Shown here: positions 55,448 to 64,000 of the stretch, piece by piece | Layout: every line of letters starts with the position of its first letter | Numbering within the stretch: position 1 is the first letter of the stretch | From: Schlesneria paludicola DSM 18645 | Lineage (GTDB): Bacteria; Planctomycetota; Planctomycetia; Planctomycetales; Planctomycetaceae | Reading direction: 5' to 3' | DNA length: 64,000 bases | Assembly: GCA_945876035.1 (NCBI GenBank) | Contig: CAMCMU010000007.1 | Span: 60,293 to 124,292, forward strand | Translations under genes and position numbers: made by a program | Notes under the pieces: model-generated | What the model was told of the DNA's origin: nothing | The model's database searches: none | The model's input: only the letters and a program-made list of their open reading frames with translations

Positions 55448-57415
55448 TCATTGAGATACCGGATAGCGTGCCAACCACGACTGAAACATCAGGACGTCCC
55501 ACAATAAATAATGCCAATCAACCCGACCGCTCAGATGTTCCGCCCACTTGCGCCGAATTGGCTTCGGATTGAGAAATCCTTCACGGATTAATCGCCGCTC
55601 GTCGAGTAAATCTTCCGCCCAATCTCGCAACGGTCCGCGTAACCACGAATCGATCGGGATCCCAAAACCGATTTTTGGGCGTTCAAACAATTCCGAGGGA
55701 ACGTATCGGGCAAGAACCGATCGCAAGATTCGTTTTCCCGTTCCATGATTCACCTTGAACTCATGTGGCAACGTCCACGCCCACTCGACAATCCGATGGT
55801 CGAGAAGAGGGGTCCGCGCTTCTAACGAGACGGCCATGCTTGTCCGATCGACTTTTGTCAGAATGTCGCCGGGAAGATAAGTCACCGAATCGAACAACTG
55901 CCAGATCTGTTGGATTTCGTCAACGTCGAATGTCGGCCAATCCTCTGAGGAACGATCCGACGCTCCCAAAACGATACCCGAATCGTCGTTCCAATGGGAT
56001 AAGCCGCGCCGATAGCGATCGTGTGGCCCTGTGTCGCTCAACAAATTGGCGATTCGGGTCATTCCGTCAGCAACTCTTCCGAATGGCAGATTTTCGAGAG
56101 ATCGGCATGTCGAGCGGAGCGCATTGCGGAGCGATGGCGGAAGTAACAGCAAGCGTTCGGCCACCCATCCATTCCAATTTGTACCTGGGGAGGAACGACC
56201 GCTGGCGGCGTGCCCGCGGAGTGCATCAAAGTAGCGGCGATAACCGCAGAAGATCTCGTCGCCACCATCTCCCGACAACGAAACCGTCACATGCTGCCGT
56301 GCCAGTTGACTGACAAGAAACGTTGGTATCTGCGAGGAATCACCAAAAGGCTCATCGAACATCGTCGGCAATAACGGAATCACATCGCGGACTTGTTGAG
56401 CGGTGACATAAAGTTCGGTGTGATCCGTTTTCAGGTGTGTCGCCACTCTCGCCGCAAATGTTGCCTCGTTGTACGCCTGTTCTTCAAATCCAATGGTGAA
56501 CGTCTTGACCGGGCGAGTGGATTGCTTTTTCATCAACGAGACAACGACTGACGAATCAATGCCGCCCGAAAGAAAAGCACCGAGCGGGACTTCGGCCACC
56601 ATCCGACAACCAACCGCTTCCGTCAACATCTGGTCGAGGCATTCGACCGCTTCTTCATAGGTGCCCGAAAACGGATTCGCTCGGCCAATTGCGACGACCT
56701 GCTTCAAGCTCCAATATTCCTGCTGGAGCTCCATACGGTTGCCCGAGATACAGGAGTCGTCACCCGCGCGAATGGTCATCGAACAGCCGGGTCGAATTGG
56801 AAAGACGTTGTGATAGATCGACTGGCCAGACAGATAGGACCGTTTCATAAAGTCGCGAAGCGCATTTCGATTGATTTCCGGCTGAAACACCGGATGAGCC
56901 CGCAACGATTTCATTTCTGAACCAAACAAAACCGTTGTACCGAATCGTCCGAAATATAACGGCTTCTTGCCAAGTCGGTCGCGGATCAAAGTCAATTCCC
57001 GACGTTGTGTGTCCCAGACCGCGATGGCGAACATGCCCAGACAGCGTTGAATCGTTTCAAGGATGCCCCAGCCAACAAAACCCTCGACCAACATTTCCGT
57101 ATCCGAGCGTCCTCGAAACGTGTGGCCCATGGCCGAGAGTTCTGCGCGCAGTGCTTGATGATTGTAAATCTCACCGTTGTAGGCGATGACAAATCGACCG
57201 CAGGCCGAACTCATCGGCTGATGACCTGTTGCCGAGAGATCCACAATCGACAGTCGCTTGTGGCCCAGAGCAATTCCATCGGCCGGATGACACCATGAAC
57301 CTGTATCGTCCGGTCCACGGTGATGCAGTGCCTCAGCCATGCGACCAACAGTGGCCAGCATTTCGCCCGCGGTCTGATTCGTGTGATGACTCAAAAATCC
57401 GGTGAGGCCGCACAT
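55448..57415 (-). CDS. asnB: Asparagine synthase (glutamine-hydrolysing)
   Basis: 655 aa. N-terminal class II glutaminase with nucleophile Cys2 ([11 protein letters not shown]), [11 protein letters not shown] and [12 protein letters not shown], then the synthetase domain with the ATP PP-loop SGGIDSS at 283-289 and [17 protein letters not shown]. Length and gaps fit the group of AsnB-like proteins found in exopolysaccharide and surface-polymer loci. The glycosyltransferase gene lies 31 bp upstream on the same strand, supporting such a role: amide transfer to a sugar or acid acceptor rather than bulk asparagine supply. Confidence 0.92.
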   Translation of the reverse strand: MCGLTGFLSHHTNQTAGEMLATVGRMAEALHHRGPDDTGSWCHPADGIALGHKRLSIVDLSATGHQPMSSACGRFVIAYNGEIYNHQALRAELSAMGHTFRGRSDTEMLVEGFVGWGILETIQRCLGMFAIAVWDTQRRELTLIRDRLGKKPLYFGRFGTTVLFGSEMKSLRAHPVFQPEINRNALRDFMKRSYLSGQSIYHNVFPIRPGCSMTIRAGDDSCISGNRMELQQEYWSLKQVVAIGRANPFSGTYEEAVECLDQMLTEAVGCRMVAEVPLGAFLSGGIDSSVVVSLMKKQSTRPVKTFTIGFEEQAYNEATFAARVATHLKTDHTELYVTAQQVRDVIPLLPTMFDEPFGDSSQIPTFLVSQLARQHVTVSLSGDGGDEIFCGYRRYFDALRGHAASGRSSPGTNWNGWVAERLLLLPPSLRNALRSTCRSLENLPFGRVADGMTRIANLLSDTGPHDRYRRGLSHWNDDSGIVLGASDRSSEDWPTFDVDEIQQIWQLFDSVTYLPGDILTKVDRTSMAVSLEARTPLLDHRIVEWAWTLPHEFKVNHGTGKRILRSVLARYVPSELFERPKIGFGIPIDSWLRGPLRDWAEDLLDERRLIREGFLNPKPIRRKWAEHLSGRVDWHYLLWDVLMFQSWLARYPVSQ

Positions 57416-57446
57416 GTGATGACTCCCGTTCTAAATGACTCCGACA

Positions 57447-58682
57447 TCACGCCAAACCGGCTGGATTCCGCCCAGACGCCGTTGCAATCAACAGGTTCTC
57501 AAGAACCTTCAGACCCACTCGCAATTCAAACATGTTTTTCGCACGCAGTGATGCGGCGGCAGTCAACATCTGCCATTGAGCATAATTATCCATGCACTGC
57601 GCTATCGCATCTGCCAGAGCTTGACTGTCACCCGGACGAATCAAGTGTCCCGTTCGACCTCCGTCTAGGATTTCACTTGGTCCACTCGGACAATCACTCG
57701 CCAAGACGGGAGTCCCGCATGAGACAGCTTCGATCAATGCATTCGGTAACCCCTCGTGAAGGGAAGGCAGAACGAACAATTTCGCCCGCCGATACCAAGG
57801 AAAGGGATTCGATACGAATCCTGCGAAGGTGATATTTTGCTCCAGATTGTGCTCGGCAACGTAGTCCCGAAACGGTCTTTCTAATGGACCATTCCCTAAT
57901 AAAACCAACTGGACCTGTCGGCCGCGCTTCTGGATTAACTCTCGGACGGCTTCCAAAAGAAATTGCTGCCCTTTCAGCGGATCCAATCTGCCGCTTGTCA
58001 CGATCAAAAACGGACTCTCGGACACCGCAGGCACAAACTCAACCGCCAGACGCTCCATCCGCTCAAAATCCAGAAGGTTATATTGAGTGCGAATATGTGC
58101 GGCGGGCAGTGAAAAAAACTCGATTAAACGATGTCGTAAACCTGCCGAATTGGTCAGCACAATCGAAGCCGACGAATAAGCCCAACGCGAAATCCGGCGG
58201 GCCATAAGTGGAACACGCCGAGAATAAATTTGAAACTCCGGTGCGGGATCACCCACGCAGCAGGAAACCCGCGGAGTCGGCCGGAGCCAACACGCGACGG
58301 CCGCATCTAAAGTCGCCAGAAATGTCCGGTCGTAAACCACATCGATCCGCTCGTTGGCCAGAATCTTAGCTAGGTTCCGCCATCGAACGAACGGGACCGT
58401 TCGCAAAATCCGATGAAACACGGATTGCCACGATGCTAAAAACTCGTCCCAAAATGAGTGGATCGAGACGTCGGCCGGAACTTCACTCAACAATTCACCC
58501 TCGCGGGAAGCGACGTACAGGATCGGCTCAAAAACATCGCGATCCAAATGTTTGAGAATTTCGACAATCTGTCGCTCGGCTCCACCGCCGCCTAAAGTGC
58601 CAATCACAAACAAAACTCGCAAACGTCGCCGCATCTGGTCAGTCATCTCCACAAACAGTGGTCCGAGAGAACGATCATCCAT
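57447..58682 (-). CDS. GT4-type glycosyltransferase
   Basis: 411 aa from ATG 58682 (MDDRSLGPLFVEM); a later start at 58646 (MTDQMRRRLRVLFVIG) is also plausible, and the frame to 58802 adds no family sequence. GT-B fold: N-terminal VLFVIGTLGGGGAERQIVEI, donor-binding C-terminal domain starting FLIVTSGRLDPLKGQQFLLE, then KLFVLPSLHEGLPNALIEAV and CGTPVLASDCPSGPSEIL with the E-x7-E pattern. Acts on a lipid-linked or surface glycan at the inner membrane face. Operon with asnB downstream. Confidence 0.9.
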   Translation of the reverse strand: MDDRSLGPLFVEMTDQMRRRLRVLFVIGTLGGGGAERQIVEILKHLDRDVFEPILYVASREGELLSEVPADVSIHSFWDEFLASWQSVFHRILRTVPFVRWRNLAKILANERIDVVYDRTFLATLDAAVACWLRPTPRVSCCVGDPAPEFQIYSRRVPLMARRISRWAYSSASIVLTNSAGLRHRLIEFFSLPAAHIRTQYNLLDFERMERLAVEFVPAVSESPFLIVTSGRLDPLKGQQFLLEAVRELIQKRGRQVQLVLLGNGPLERPFRDYVAEHNLEQNITFAGFVSNPFPWYRRAKLFVLPSLHEGLPNALIEAVSCGTPVLASDCPSGPSEILDGGRTGHLIRPGDSQALADAIAQCMDNYAQWQMLTAAASLRAKNMFELRVGLKVLENLLIATASGRNPAGLA

Positions 58683-58688
58683 TTTCAG

Positions 58689-58717
58689 TTCTGGCCTCTG
58701 TTCTTCAGAGGCCAGAA
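58689..58717 (-). promoter_or_regulatory. 12-bp perfect hairpin before the glycosyltransferase start
   Basis: TTCTGGCCTCTG (58689-58700) and its exact complement (58706-58717) with a 5-nt loop. On the minus-strand mRNA the AGAGG of the 3' arm is the only ribosome-binding-like site (13 nt before ATG 58682) and would be buried in the stem. Confidence 0.6.
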
Positions 58718-59830
58718 GAAAAGAGTGCGAAGCCTCTTTCTGACGAAACGGTGGTACAGGATTAAGACACGATCGGGGAAGGCGTGTTGTGTTGCAGGCC
58801 AACTAAAACACGTCTTCGCACAGGACACAAAACTTGCCGACTCGTTCCGAGATTCAAAACTCCGTCGACTGTGAAATCGAGTCGAAACATCCAAAAGACT
58901 CCGTGTTTGTTTTTCTGTCGATGCTAACGGTTTCAACGAACAACAGCAGAGACATTCCCGATGCCCCCCAGCCGCAGGTCGATTCTCAAGTTCAATGGGA
59001 GAGTCTACTTCAGTTAGAGATAAAATTTAAGCCCCTTCGAACAACGCCACATGCCTGACCGAAATGCCATTCCTTCGAAAGAAGTGAGCCCGCGACAGGA
59101 CGTCTGTATTTTATAGCGAAGAGAGGCGGAACCGTAACACGCTTCCAGCAAAGGAACTGCCTCGGAAGTGGCAGACTGCAACGATGCGTTTTTTGGTCTG
59201 GCAGTTCTGCCATGCGAGGCTTGTAATCCGGTCACATTCAACGAACAACCGGCTGGCTTGCCCCACGTGTTGTGCCCTCGACACCTCCCGAAAGAACATG
59301 AAGGAAAACTTGCCGCAGAAACGGGTTGTCCAGAATCCGGCGTTCGAGGGATACGGATCGACTGCGCCGACGGGGAGTCCTTGGAGACACAAAGCCGTTG
59401 CTCGCTGGTCGCGACCAATCACGGGCATCGAGACCAACCCCTTTCCACGTTCTGGAAAGACCTGAAGCAGCGAGGCATGCCCCCAGAGACCCTCATTTTT
59501 GGGCAAGGAAAAAGAGAAACGTGCTCCGACAAAAACACACGATCGACCATGACTACAAACACGATGTGGATTGCTGGAGCAGACACTCGAACGCAAACGA
59601 CCGGCGGCGAAACAGACGACTTTGATTTTCAATCGGTGACCAAAACGAGTCCCCATCCACGACCTGCCTGTCACCCGTTTGCATCCCCGGAAATGCAATC
59701 ACCGACGGCCGACAGACCCTGATCCGAGATGCCCTTTCCGAGAGGTTCGAGAGGGCGGCCAAAACTGACCCGAAGTGATTGCTTTGGTGATTGCGGTGTC
59801 ATCCAGGATCGTGATCTCGCTGCCGCGACG
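58718..59830. other. Long intergenic region, nothing recognised
   Basis: About 1.1 kb between the glycosyltransferase operon and xylA. Several overlapping open frames exist on both strands (up to 195 codons), none with a family signature or ribosome-binding site. Confidence 0.4.
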
Positions 59831-61141
59831 TCAGAGGTATTGGTTGATGATATTTTCTAACATTTCTTGGCGTCCCGATTCGTTCGGGGTCAGCTTGTGC
59901 CTGCCCAAAACGTAACCTTCCAGCGACTCGAATGTGGCGGTTCGTTTTTCAATTTCGGCCCCCACTCCTGCGTCGAAGCTGCGATATCGATTTTTGACAA
60001 AATCTGTGAGGACGCCGTCCCGGCGAATCGCCGCGGCGATTTTCGCGCCGCGGGCAAAGGCATCCATGCCACCGATGTGCGCATAAAAAAGATCGAGTGG
60101 TTCGAAGCTTTCGCGACGGACCTTGGCATCAAAGTTGATCCCCCCAGGCGAAATCCCCCCCTGTTCGAGAATCACTAACATGCATTGAGTCGTCAGGTAA
60201 ATGTCCGTGGGGAATTGATCGGTATCCCAACCGAGCATCAGATCGCCCGTATTAGCATCGATGCTTCCTAAGGCGTCTTGGATTCGAGCATACTCCAGCT
60301 CATGCATCATCGTGTGGCCAGCCAACGTCGCATGGTTGGTTTCGACATTCATCTTCACATGATCGATCAGCCCTTGGGCCCGACAGAAGTTCAGGCATGC
60401 GGCCACGTCGAAATCGTATTGATGCTTCGTCGGCTCCTTGGGCTTTGGCTCAAACAGGAATTGCCCTTGAAATCCAATCTTCTTCGCATAGTCGATCGCC
60501 ATGTGCATAAACGTGGCCAAGTGGTCGAGTTCGCGTTTCATATCGGTATTGAGCAGGTTTTGGTATCCCTCGCGACCGCCCCAAAACACGTAATTCGAGC
60601 CGCCGAGCTCTAAGGTCACCTCCATCGCTTTTTTTACCTGAGCGGCGGCAAAGGCAAAGATATCGGCATTGCAAGTCGTTGCCGCGCCATGCATAAAACG
60701 AGGATGCGAGAAGAGATTTGCGGTGCCCCACAACAGCTTGACTCCCGTCCGTTCTTGTGCCGCCTTCAAAGCCCGAACGACGACATCCAGATTTTTGTTT
60801 GTCTCGGCGAGTGTCTCACCCTCGGGAGCCACATCACGATCGTGAAACGTATAAAAGGGACAACTGAGCTTCTCAATAAACTCGAATGCGGCATCGACTC
60901 GCGTGACGGCGTTCGCCACAGAATTCGAGCCATCATCCCACGGCCTTTGCAACGTGGCTGCGCCAAACGGGTCACTGCCCGTCCCCCGAAATGTGTGCCA
61001 GTAGCAGACGGCGTAACGCATCAGATCCCGAAGCGTCTTCCCTTCGACAACTTCCTCGGGGTTGTAATGTTTGAACGCGAGAAGATTTTTGCTGTGAGGA
61101 CCCTCGTAAGGAATTTTCGGAATCTCGGGAAAGTATTCCAT
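59831..61141 (-). CDS. xylA: Xylose isomerase
   Basis: 436 aa, the length of class II xylose isomerases. Converts D-xylose to D-xylulose (and glucose to fructose) in a TIM barrel with two divalent metals. Seen: class II N-terminus [19 protein letters not shown] then LAFKHYNP, catalytic His in [28 protein letters not shown], metal-binding [37 protein letters not shown] and [13 protein letters not shown] lies about 12 nt upstream. No xylulokinase or transporter is adjacent, so it is an isolated gene. Confidence 0.95.
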   Translation of the reverse strand: MEYFPEIPKIPYEGPHSKNLLAFKHYNPEEVVEGKTLRDLMRYAVCYWHTFRGTGSDPFGAATLQRPWDDGSNSVANAVTRVDAAFEFIEKLSCPFYTFHDRDVAPEGETLAETNKNLDVVVRALKAAQERTGVKLLWGTANLFSHPRFMHGAATTCNADIFAFAAAQVKKAMEVTLELGGSNYVFWGGREGYQNLLNTDMKRELDHLATFMHMAIDYAKKIGFQGQFLFEPKPKEPTKHQYDFDVAACLNFCRAQGLIDHVKMNVETNHATLAGHTMMHELEYARIQDALGSIDANTGDLMLGWDTDQFPTDIYLTTQCMLVILEQGGISPGGINFDAKVRRESFEPLDLFYAHIGGMDAFARGAKIAAAIRRDGVLTDFVKNRYRSFDAGVGAEIEKRTATFESLEGYVLGRHKLTPNESGRQEMLENIINQYL

Positions 61142-61573
61142 TGCAGCCTGTCTCCATCAGTCGGTTGGAAAGGAAATGTGGTGTCGCCAAGCGACGATTG
61201 ATATCACGTTTTTTTGGAAACGGCCATTGTTCGTTGAAAAAATTGCTTTTCTCAGATCGGACTCGCGTCGCCGGGTCCGCCTTGAAAAGGTCTCCCTTGA
61301 GAACGGAAGCCTTGGCGGGGTCGTAATACGTGAACGCAACCAACATTCAACGAACGTTTCAGCGATTCCTCATCCGGTTGCGAAGCCAAAACGTCATTGG
61401 TTCCGTCTTGCCAAAGGCAGAAATCGGTTGACCTTGCATTGTCGAAACCGGCTCACCATAGTATGACCTTCCCAAATGATTGATGCTTGGCGACTGACTT
61501 CGTCCGCTGTGATGAATGATGCAATGACTGCTTATGAATCACAGCAACCAAGGATCGCGTGTGGATTTTCATG
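61142..61573. other. Intergenic between xylA and tRNA-Pro
   Basis: No supported gene. Must contain promoters for xylA (minus) and the tRNA (plus). Confidence 0.45.
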
Positions 61574-61648
61574 CGGGCTGTGGCGCAGCTTGGCTAGCGC
61601 GCTTGACTGGGGGTCAAGAGGTCGCAGGTTCGAATCCTGTCAGCCCGA
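61574..61648 (+). tRNA. tRNA-Pro (anticodon GGG)
   Basis: 75-nt cloverleaf. Acceptor stem CGGGCTG/CAGCCCG with discriminator A, D arm GCGC/GCGC, anticodon stem CTTGA/TCAAG with loop CTGGGGG (anticodon GGG), T arm GCAGG-TTCGAAT-CCTGT. CCA is not encoded. A T-rich stretch follows the gene. Integrase remnants lie just downstream, so it may have served as an attachment site. Confidence 0.95.
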
Positions 61649-61759
61649 TTTTTCATAACTGTTTTCCGAATCGCGAGTTACGATACCTGACGACGTTCGT
61701 CAGTGCGGCTGAAAACCTTGAAAACCGTGGTAATCGCTACCACTTTTGAAGGAAACCGC

Positions 61760-61999
61760 ATGAACGTCTCAGGTTCCGCTCGTTCTTAGGCCAAGAAAAA
61801 ACTGCCCAGCTACTTGCTCCACAAACCGACCGGGCAGGCCTGCGTTCGCATCAACGGGCGAGATCACTATCTCGGCGAGCTGGACGAATTATTAAGAGAC
61901 AGTCGTCGCGACGCCCTCAAATCAGTGGCGATGAACAATGAGCGAATCGAGCCGACCGACGGAAGACACAGCCAATTCCGCACTGTCCGAGCAGACTGA
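61760..61999 (+). pseudogene. Integrase N-terminal remnant with in-frame stop
   Basis: ATG 61760 has an AAGGA site upstream. The frame reads MNVSGSARS, then a TAG at 61787-61789, then AKKKLPSYLLHKPTGQACVR and INGRDHYLGE. The latter two segments match the N-terminus of planctomycetal tyrosine recombinases (KLPSY..HK.SGQA.V..NGRD.YLG). Homology fades after about 61880, and the rest of the integrase is missing. It sits 110 bp downstream of tRNA-Pro, the position expected for a decayed element. Confidence 0.65.
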
Positions 62000-63404
62000 C
62001 GCGCCGATTGCTGTTCCCACTGCGGACGGGCCAACAGATGAAGTCGCAGTGACGACAACGAACTCCGAGCCGTCATCTCCGGGCGCGATCCAAGAGACGT
62101 TGACGTGGTTGAGCAGTTGGACTTGGTGGGGTTCGACGGACACGGCGAAAGGGACGATCACCGAAGCCGCGCCGATCGCTTCGGCGTCTCCCGTGCCATC
62201 GGAGCCAGAGCATCAGGAACCACCGACGGCGAATAGCTCAGAATCATCAGCGACAATTTCTGAGGCGGAGTCGCGGCCGGTGTTCGATTGGTTCGCGGGA
62301 CTGTTCACGAAACCCGCGACGTCACCCGAGGCGGAACTCTCCGCCGCAGTCAGCCAACCCGAGAGACTCGGCTCGAATGGTCCAGAGTGTCGAGAGCTTG
62401 CGACGATTAGTCCGACCGAGGTCACGCCATCCAGCCTCTCACAATTGCAAGCGGCCAGTTCCGTGGCCGTGGGCACCGTTCGTTTAGGCGTCGCCAACGC
62501 GTTCATTGCCGGAATTCGTTTGGTCTCATCGGAACGTGACCGAGATGAAATTCTCCGCTGGTTCATCAATGCGAGAGCGATTCTCGCACGGGACGTATCG
62601 AGCACCGAAATGGCGACGGCTTTGTATCAGTCCACCGACACCATCTGCTTCGCACAACTCTTGGCAAACACAGTCCGCACCAGCCTAAACAACTACTACG
62701 GAGCGAACCTGCCACTGACGCTAAAAGTGGCGATTCCGGTGACTGCAATCGGAGCCGGATTCTTCGGCATGAAGGGGGCGGGGCTGGTGGCCTTTGGGAC
62801 GGGTATCGGGCTGCCCGTCGTGCTGTTGATGTTTCTCGGCACGGCCGGAGCAACGACGATCATCGAAGCGTTCATCAAGGATCGAAGCGTCCGAGATCCG
62901 CTGACGAAACTCTTGCTGATGTTCGTCGCGTTTGAGACCGCCTGTCGCGCGAAGAAAGAGCTTCTGGATGCGATGCGCGCCGATGCAATGGTTCCCGAGC
63001 GTGCCCAAGTCCCAAATGATACCGACGCGGTTCTCGCCTTTCTGATGGAAATGGACCCTGTGGCATTTGAACGCCATGTGATGAGCTTCTTTGAACAAGA
63101 CGGACACCCAACCGGTCTGACAGCCCGATCAAACGACTTTGGGGTTGATGGCTACGTGTTCCATCCCGATGGCGTGATTGTCGTTCAATGCAAACGGTAC
63201 AGCGCCGACAACTCGGTCGGACGCCCGGCCATTCAGCAGTTCAAGGGGGTCATTGAAGAACAACGCGCCTTCAAGGGTTACTTCGTGACGACGAGCCGAT
63301 TCACGGACGAAGCAAAGGAGAGCGCGGCCAAGACGGACCGAATTCTCTTGGTCAACGGCGACGAACTTGTGAAGTGGCACAAGGAAGGACGAAAGCGGAT
63401 GTAG
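61938..63404 (+). CDS. Membrane-anchored Mrr-like restriction endonuclease
   Basis: 488 aa. The N-terminus (1-160) is acidic, Pro/Ser/Thr/Ala-rich and carries Trp-rich patches (TWLSSWTWWGSTD, VFDWFAGLF). A helical part follows (165-255), then two hydrophobic stretches (about 260-308, LKVAIPVTAIGAGFFG and LPVVLLMFLGTAGATT), then an Mrr_cat-type nuclease domain (365-480): the PD-(D/E)xK core is Glu378, Asp404 (FGVDGYVFH) and Gln417-Cys-Lys419 (VIVVQCKRY), with YFVTTSRFTDEA following. Mrr proteins cut modified foreign DNA; the membrane anchor is unusual and could place the nuclease at the entry site. The start overlaps the integrase remnant frame. Confidence 0.8.
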   Translation: MSESSRPTEDTANSALSEQTDAPIAVPTADGPTDEVAVTTTNSEPSSPGAIQETLTWLSSWTWWGSTDTAKGTITEAAPIASASPVPSEPEHQEPPTANSSESSATISEAESRPVFDWFAGLFTKPATSPEAELSAAVSQPERLGSNGPECRELATISPTEVTPSSLSQLQAASSVAVGTVRLGVANAFIAGIRLVSSERDRDEILRWFINARAILARDVSSTEMATALYQSTDTICFAQLLANTVRTSLNNYYGANLPLTLKVAIPVTAIGAGFFGMKGAGLVAFGTGIGLPVVLLMFLGTAGATTIIEAFIKDRSVRDPLTKLLLMFVAFETACRAKKELLDAMRADAMVPERAQVPNDTDAVLAFLMEMDPVAFERHVMSFFEQDGHPTGLTARSNDFGVDGYVFHPDGVIVVQCKRYSADNSVGRPAIQQFKGVIEEQRAFKGYFVTTSRFTDEAKESAAKTDRILLVNGDELVKWHKEGRKRM

Positions 63405-63446
63405 GCTCGTGACGGTGTGGCCCGGTTTGATTTGTGCGAGGTCATC

Positions 63447-64000
63447 ATGGAATTCTTAGTCATCGTACTCGTTTGCCTTGCAGCTCTCGGTTGGCTGCTG
63501 GTGTCGCCGTTCGTGGTGTTCTCATTGTGGAACCGCGTGAACGAGATGGAACAGCGGATCGTGCGGCTGCAAAAACAAGCCAGCTTGCAGACGGAGCCAA
63601 CTCGCGAACCGCCTGTGATTCCGGCGACGACGACGGCGGCTTACGAGACACCTCAAGTTCGAGCCGCCGCGAAGTCGTTGGCTGAAGTGCCGCTGATGGA
63701 GTTGCTCGCGCCGCCTGCACACTCGACGAAGAGGGATGAGTCTCAACCAGTCTCGGTGACGCAGGCACTGCTCGACAAGCGGCGCGAGGCGATCAGGGAT
63801 CAGGCGCCGCAGCCGTCAGGATTGGCGGTGGACAACCTTGTTTGTGAAGAAAGCCTCGCCCCGCCAATTCTGACGCCTGCGGTGTCTGACCCCACGCGGG
63901 TTGCGGTCGCGGGGGATGAAGAGCGGACGGGCAGGAGTGCCCAGCCTACGGGTGTCGCGGCGCAGAGTGGCTCGCGCGAAGAGTCGTCCACGTTGGAAGA
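63447..64000 (+). CDS. Membrane protein N-terminus (DUF2339-like?), runs off the window
   Basis: Open frame from ATG 63447 (gaggtcatcATG) to the last base without a stop: 184 codons. Begins MEFLVIVLVCLAALGWLLVS with one transmembrane helix, then a short coiled-coil-like stretch (WNRVNEMEQRIVRLQKQASL), then a long Pro/Ala/Thr/Glu-rich region. This is how DUF2339-type polytopic membrane proteins begin, but the diagnostic multi-helix part lies beyond the edge. It follows the Mrr-like gene by 42 bp and may share its transcript. Confidence 0.6.
   Translation, partial: MEFLVIVLVCLAALGWLLVSPFVVFSLWNRVNEMEQRIVRLQKQASLQTEPTREPPVIPATTTAAYETPQVRAAAKSLAEVPLMELLAPPAHSTKRDESQPVSVTQALLDKRREAIRDQAPQPSGLAVDNLVCEESLAPPILTPAVSDPTRVAVAGDEERTGRSAQPTGVAAQSGSREESSTLE

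Noticed and set aside
59111..59722. Overlapping long frames on both strands between glycosyltransferase and xylA
   Set aside because: Mutual overlap, no start signals, cysteine/serine/arginine-rich random composition.
1..64000. CRISPR arrays, rRNA genes, prophage structural genes
   Set aside because: No regularly spaced repeats, rRNA-like sequence or phage head/tail proteins were seen anywhere in the window.

Overview
The window (64 kb, moderately GC-rich by eye) reads as a chromosomal segment of a member of the Planctomycetota. This assignment is inferred from protein character, not from a marker gene. It rests on an inverse-autotransporter with a right-handed beta-helix passenger, a sigma-70 protein with a long helix-turn-helix N-terminal extension, many lineage-style hypothetical proteins, long intergenic gaps and split metabolic operons. 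The genus cannot be fixed from the sequence.

Layout. 0-6.4 kb: the 3' end of mfd, a parvulin-type lipoprotein, an SDR oxidoreductase, a small PGPGW-type membrane protein, an orphan CpaF-type secretion ATPase and a zinc-ribbon protein. 6.4-10.2 kb: the flagellar export gate operon fliO-fliP-fliQ-fliR-flhB on the minus strand, in which flhB lacks its cytoplasmic autocleavage domain. 11.4-15.0 kb: a glycine-rich secreted protein and an OPT-family transporter fused to an N-terminal pseudokinase. 15.0-17.3 kb: a decayed stretch with IS91-like transposase fragments in inverted orientation, a frameshifted allophanate-hydrolase-C-like gene, a multicopper oxidase fragment, an unknown frameshifted gene and a GC-rich hairpin. 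17.7-25 kb: ruvX with a hypothetical partner, a UPF0104-type membrane protein, a tiny membrane protein and the unusual sigma factor, which is preceded by a perfect 15-bp hairpin. 25.6-31.1 kb: the giant inverse autotransporter. 31.2-37.0 kb: sixA, then a minus-strand glycolate oxidase operon (glcD-glcE-glcF) followed by a HAD phosphatase, a plausible 2-phosphoglycolate salvage unit.

37.7-49.6 kb is the most unusual part. A P1B-like ATPase with HMA_2-type N-terminus, but AAPLG where CPC is expected, is encoded with a paralogous pseudo-ATPase that has lost the DKTGT, TGES and GDGxND residues. Around them lie two paralogous small membrane proteins, several other short membrane proteins (one of 37 aa), a PGPGW-like protein and a DUF454 protein with an extra N-terminal domain. 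All these genes point the same way and probably form one transport or membrane-organising system whose substrate cannot be read from the sequence.

50.2-53.9 kb: an acetoacetyl-CoA type reductase, a fused-subunit CoA-transferase and a thiolase (short-chain acyl-CoA or ketone-body metabolism). 54.4-61.1 kb: a DinB-fold protein, asparagine synthase plus glycosyltransferase (a surface polysaccharide pair) and xylose isomerase. 61.5-64 kb: tRNA-Pro(GGG), immediately followed by an integrase N-terminal remnant with an in-frame stop, a membrane-anchored Mrr-like nuclease and the start of a possible DUF2339-type membrane protein that runs off the window. This end looks like the edge of an integrated element.
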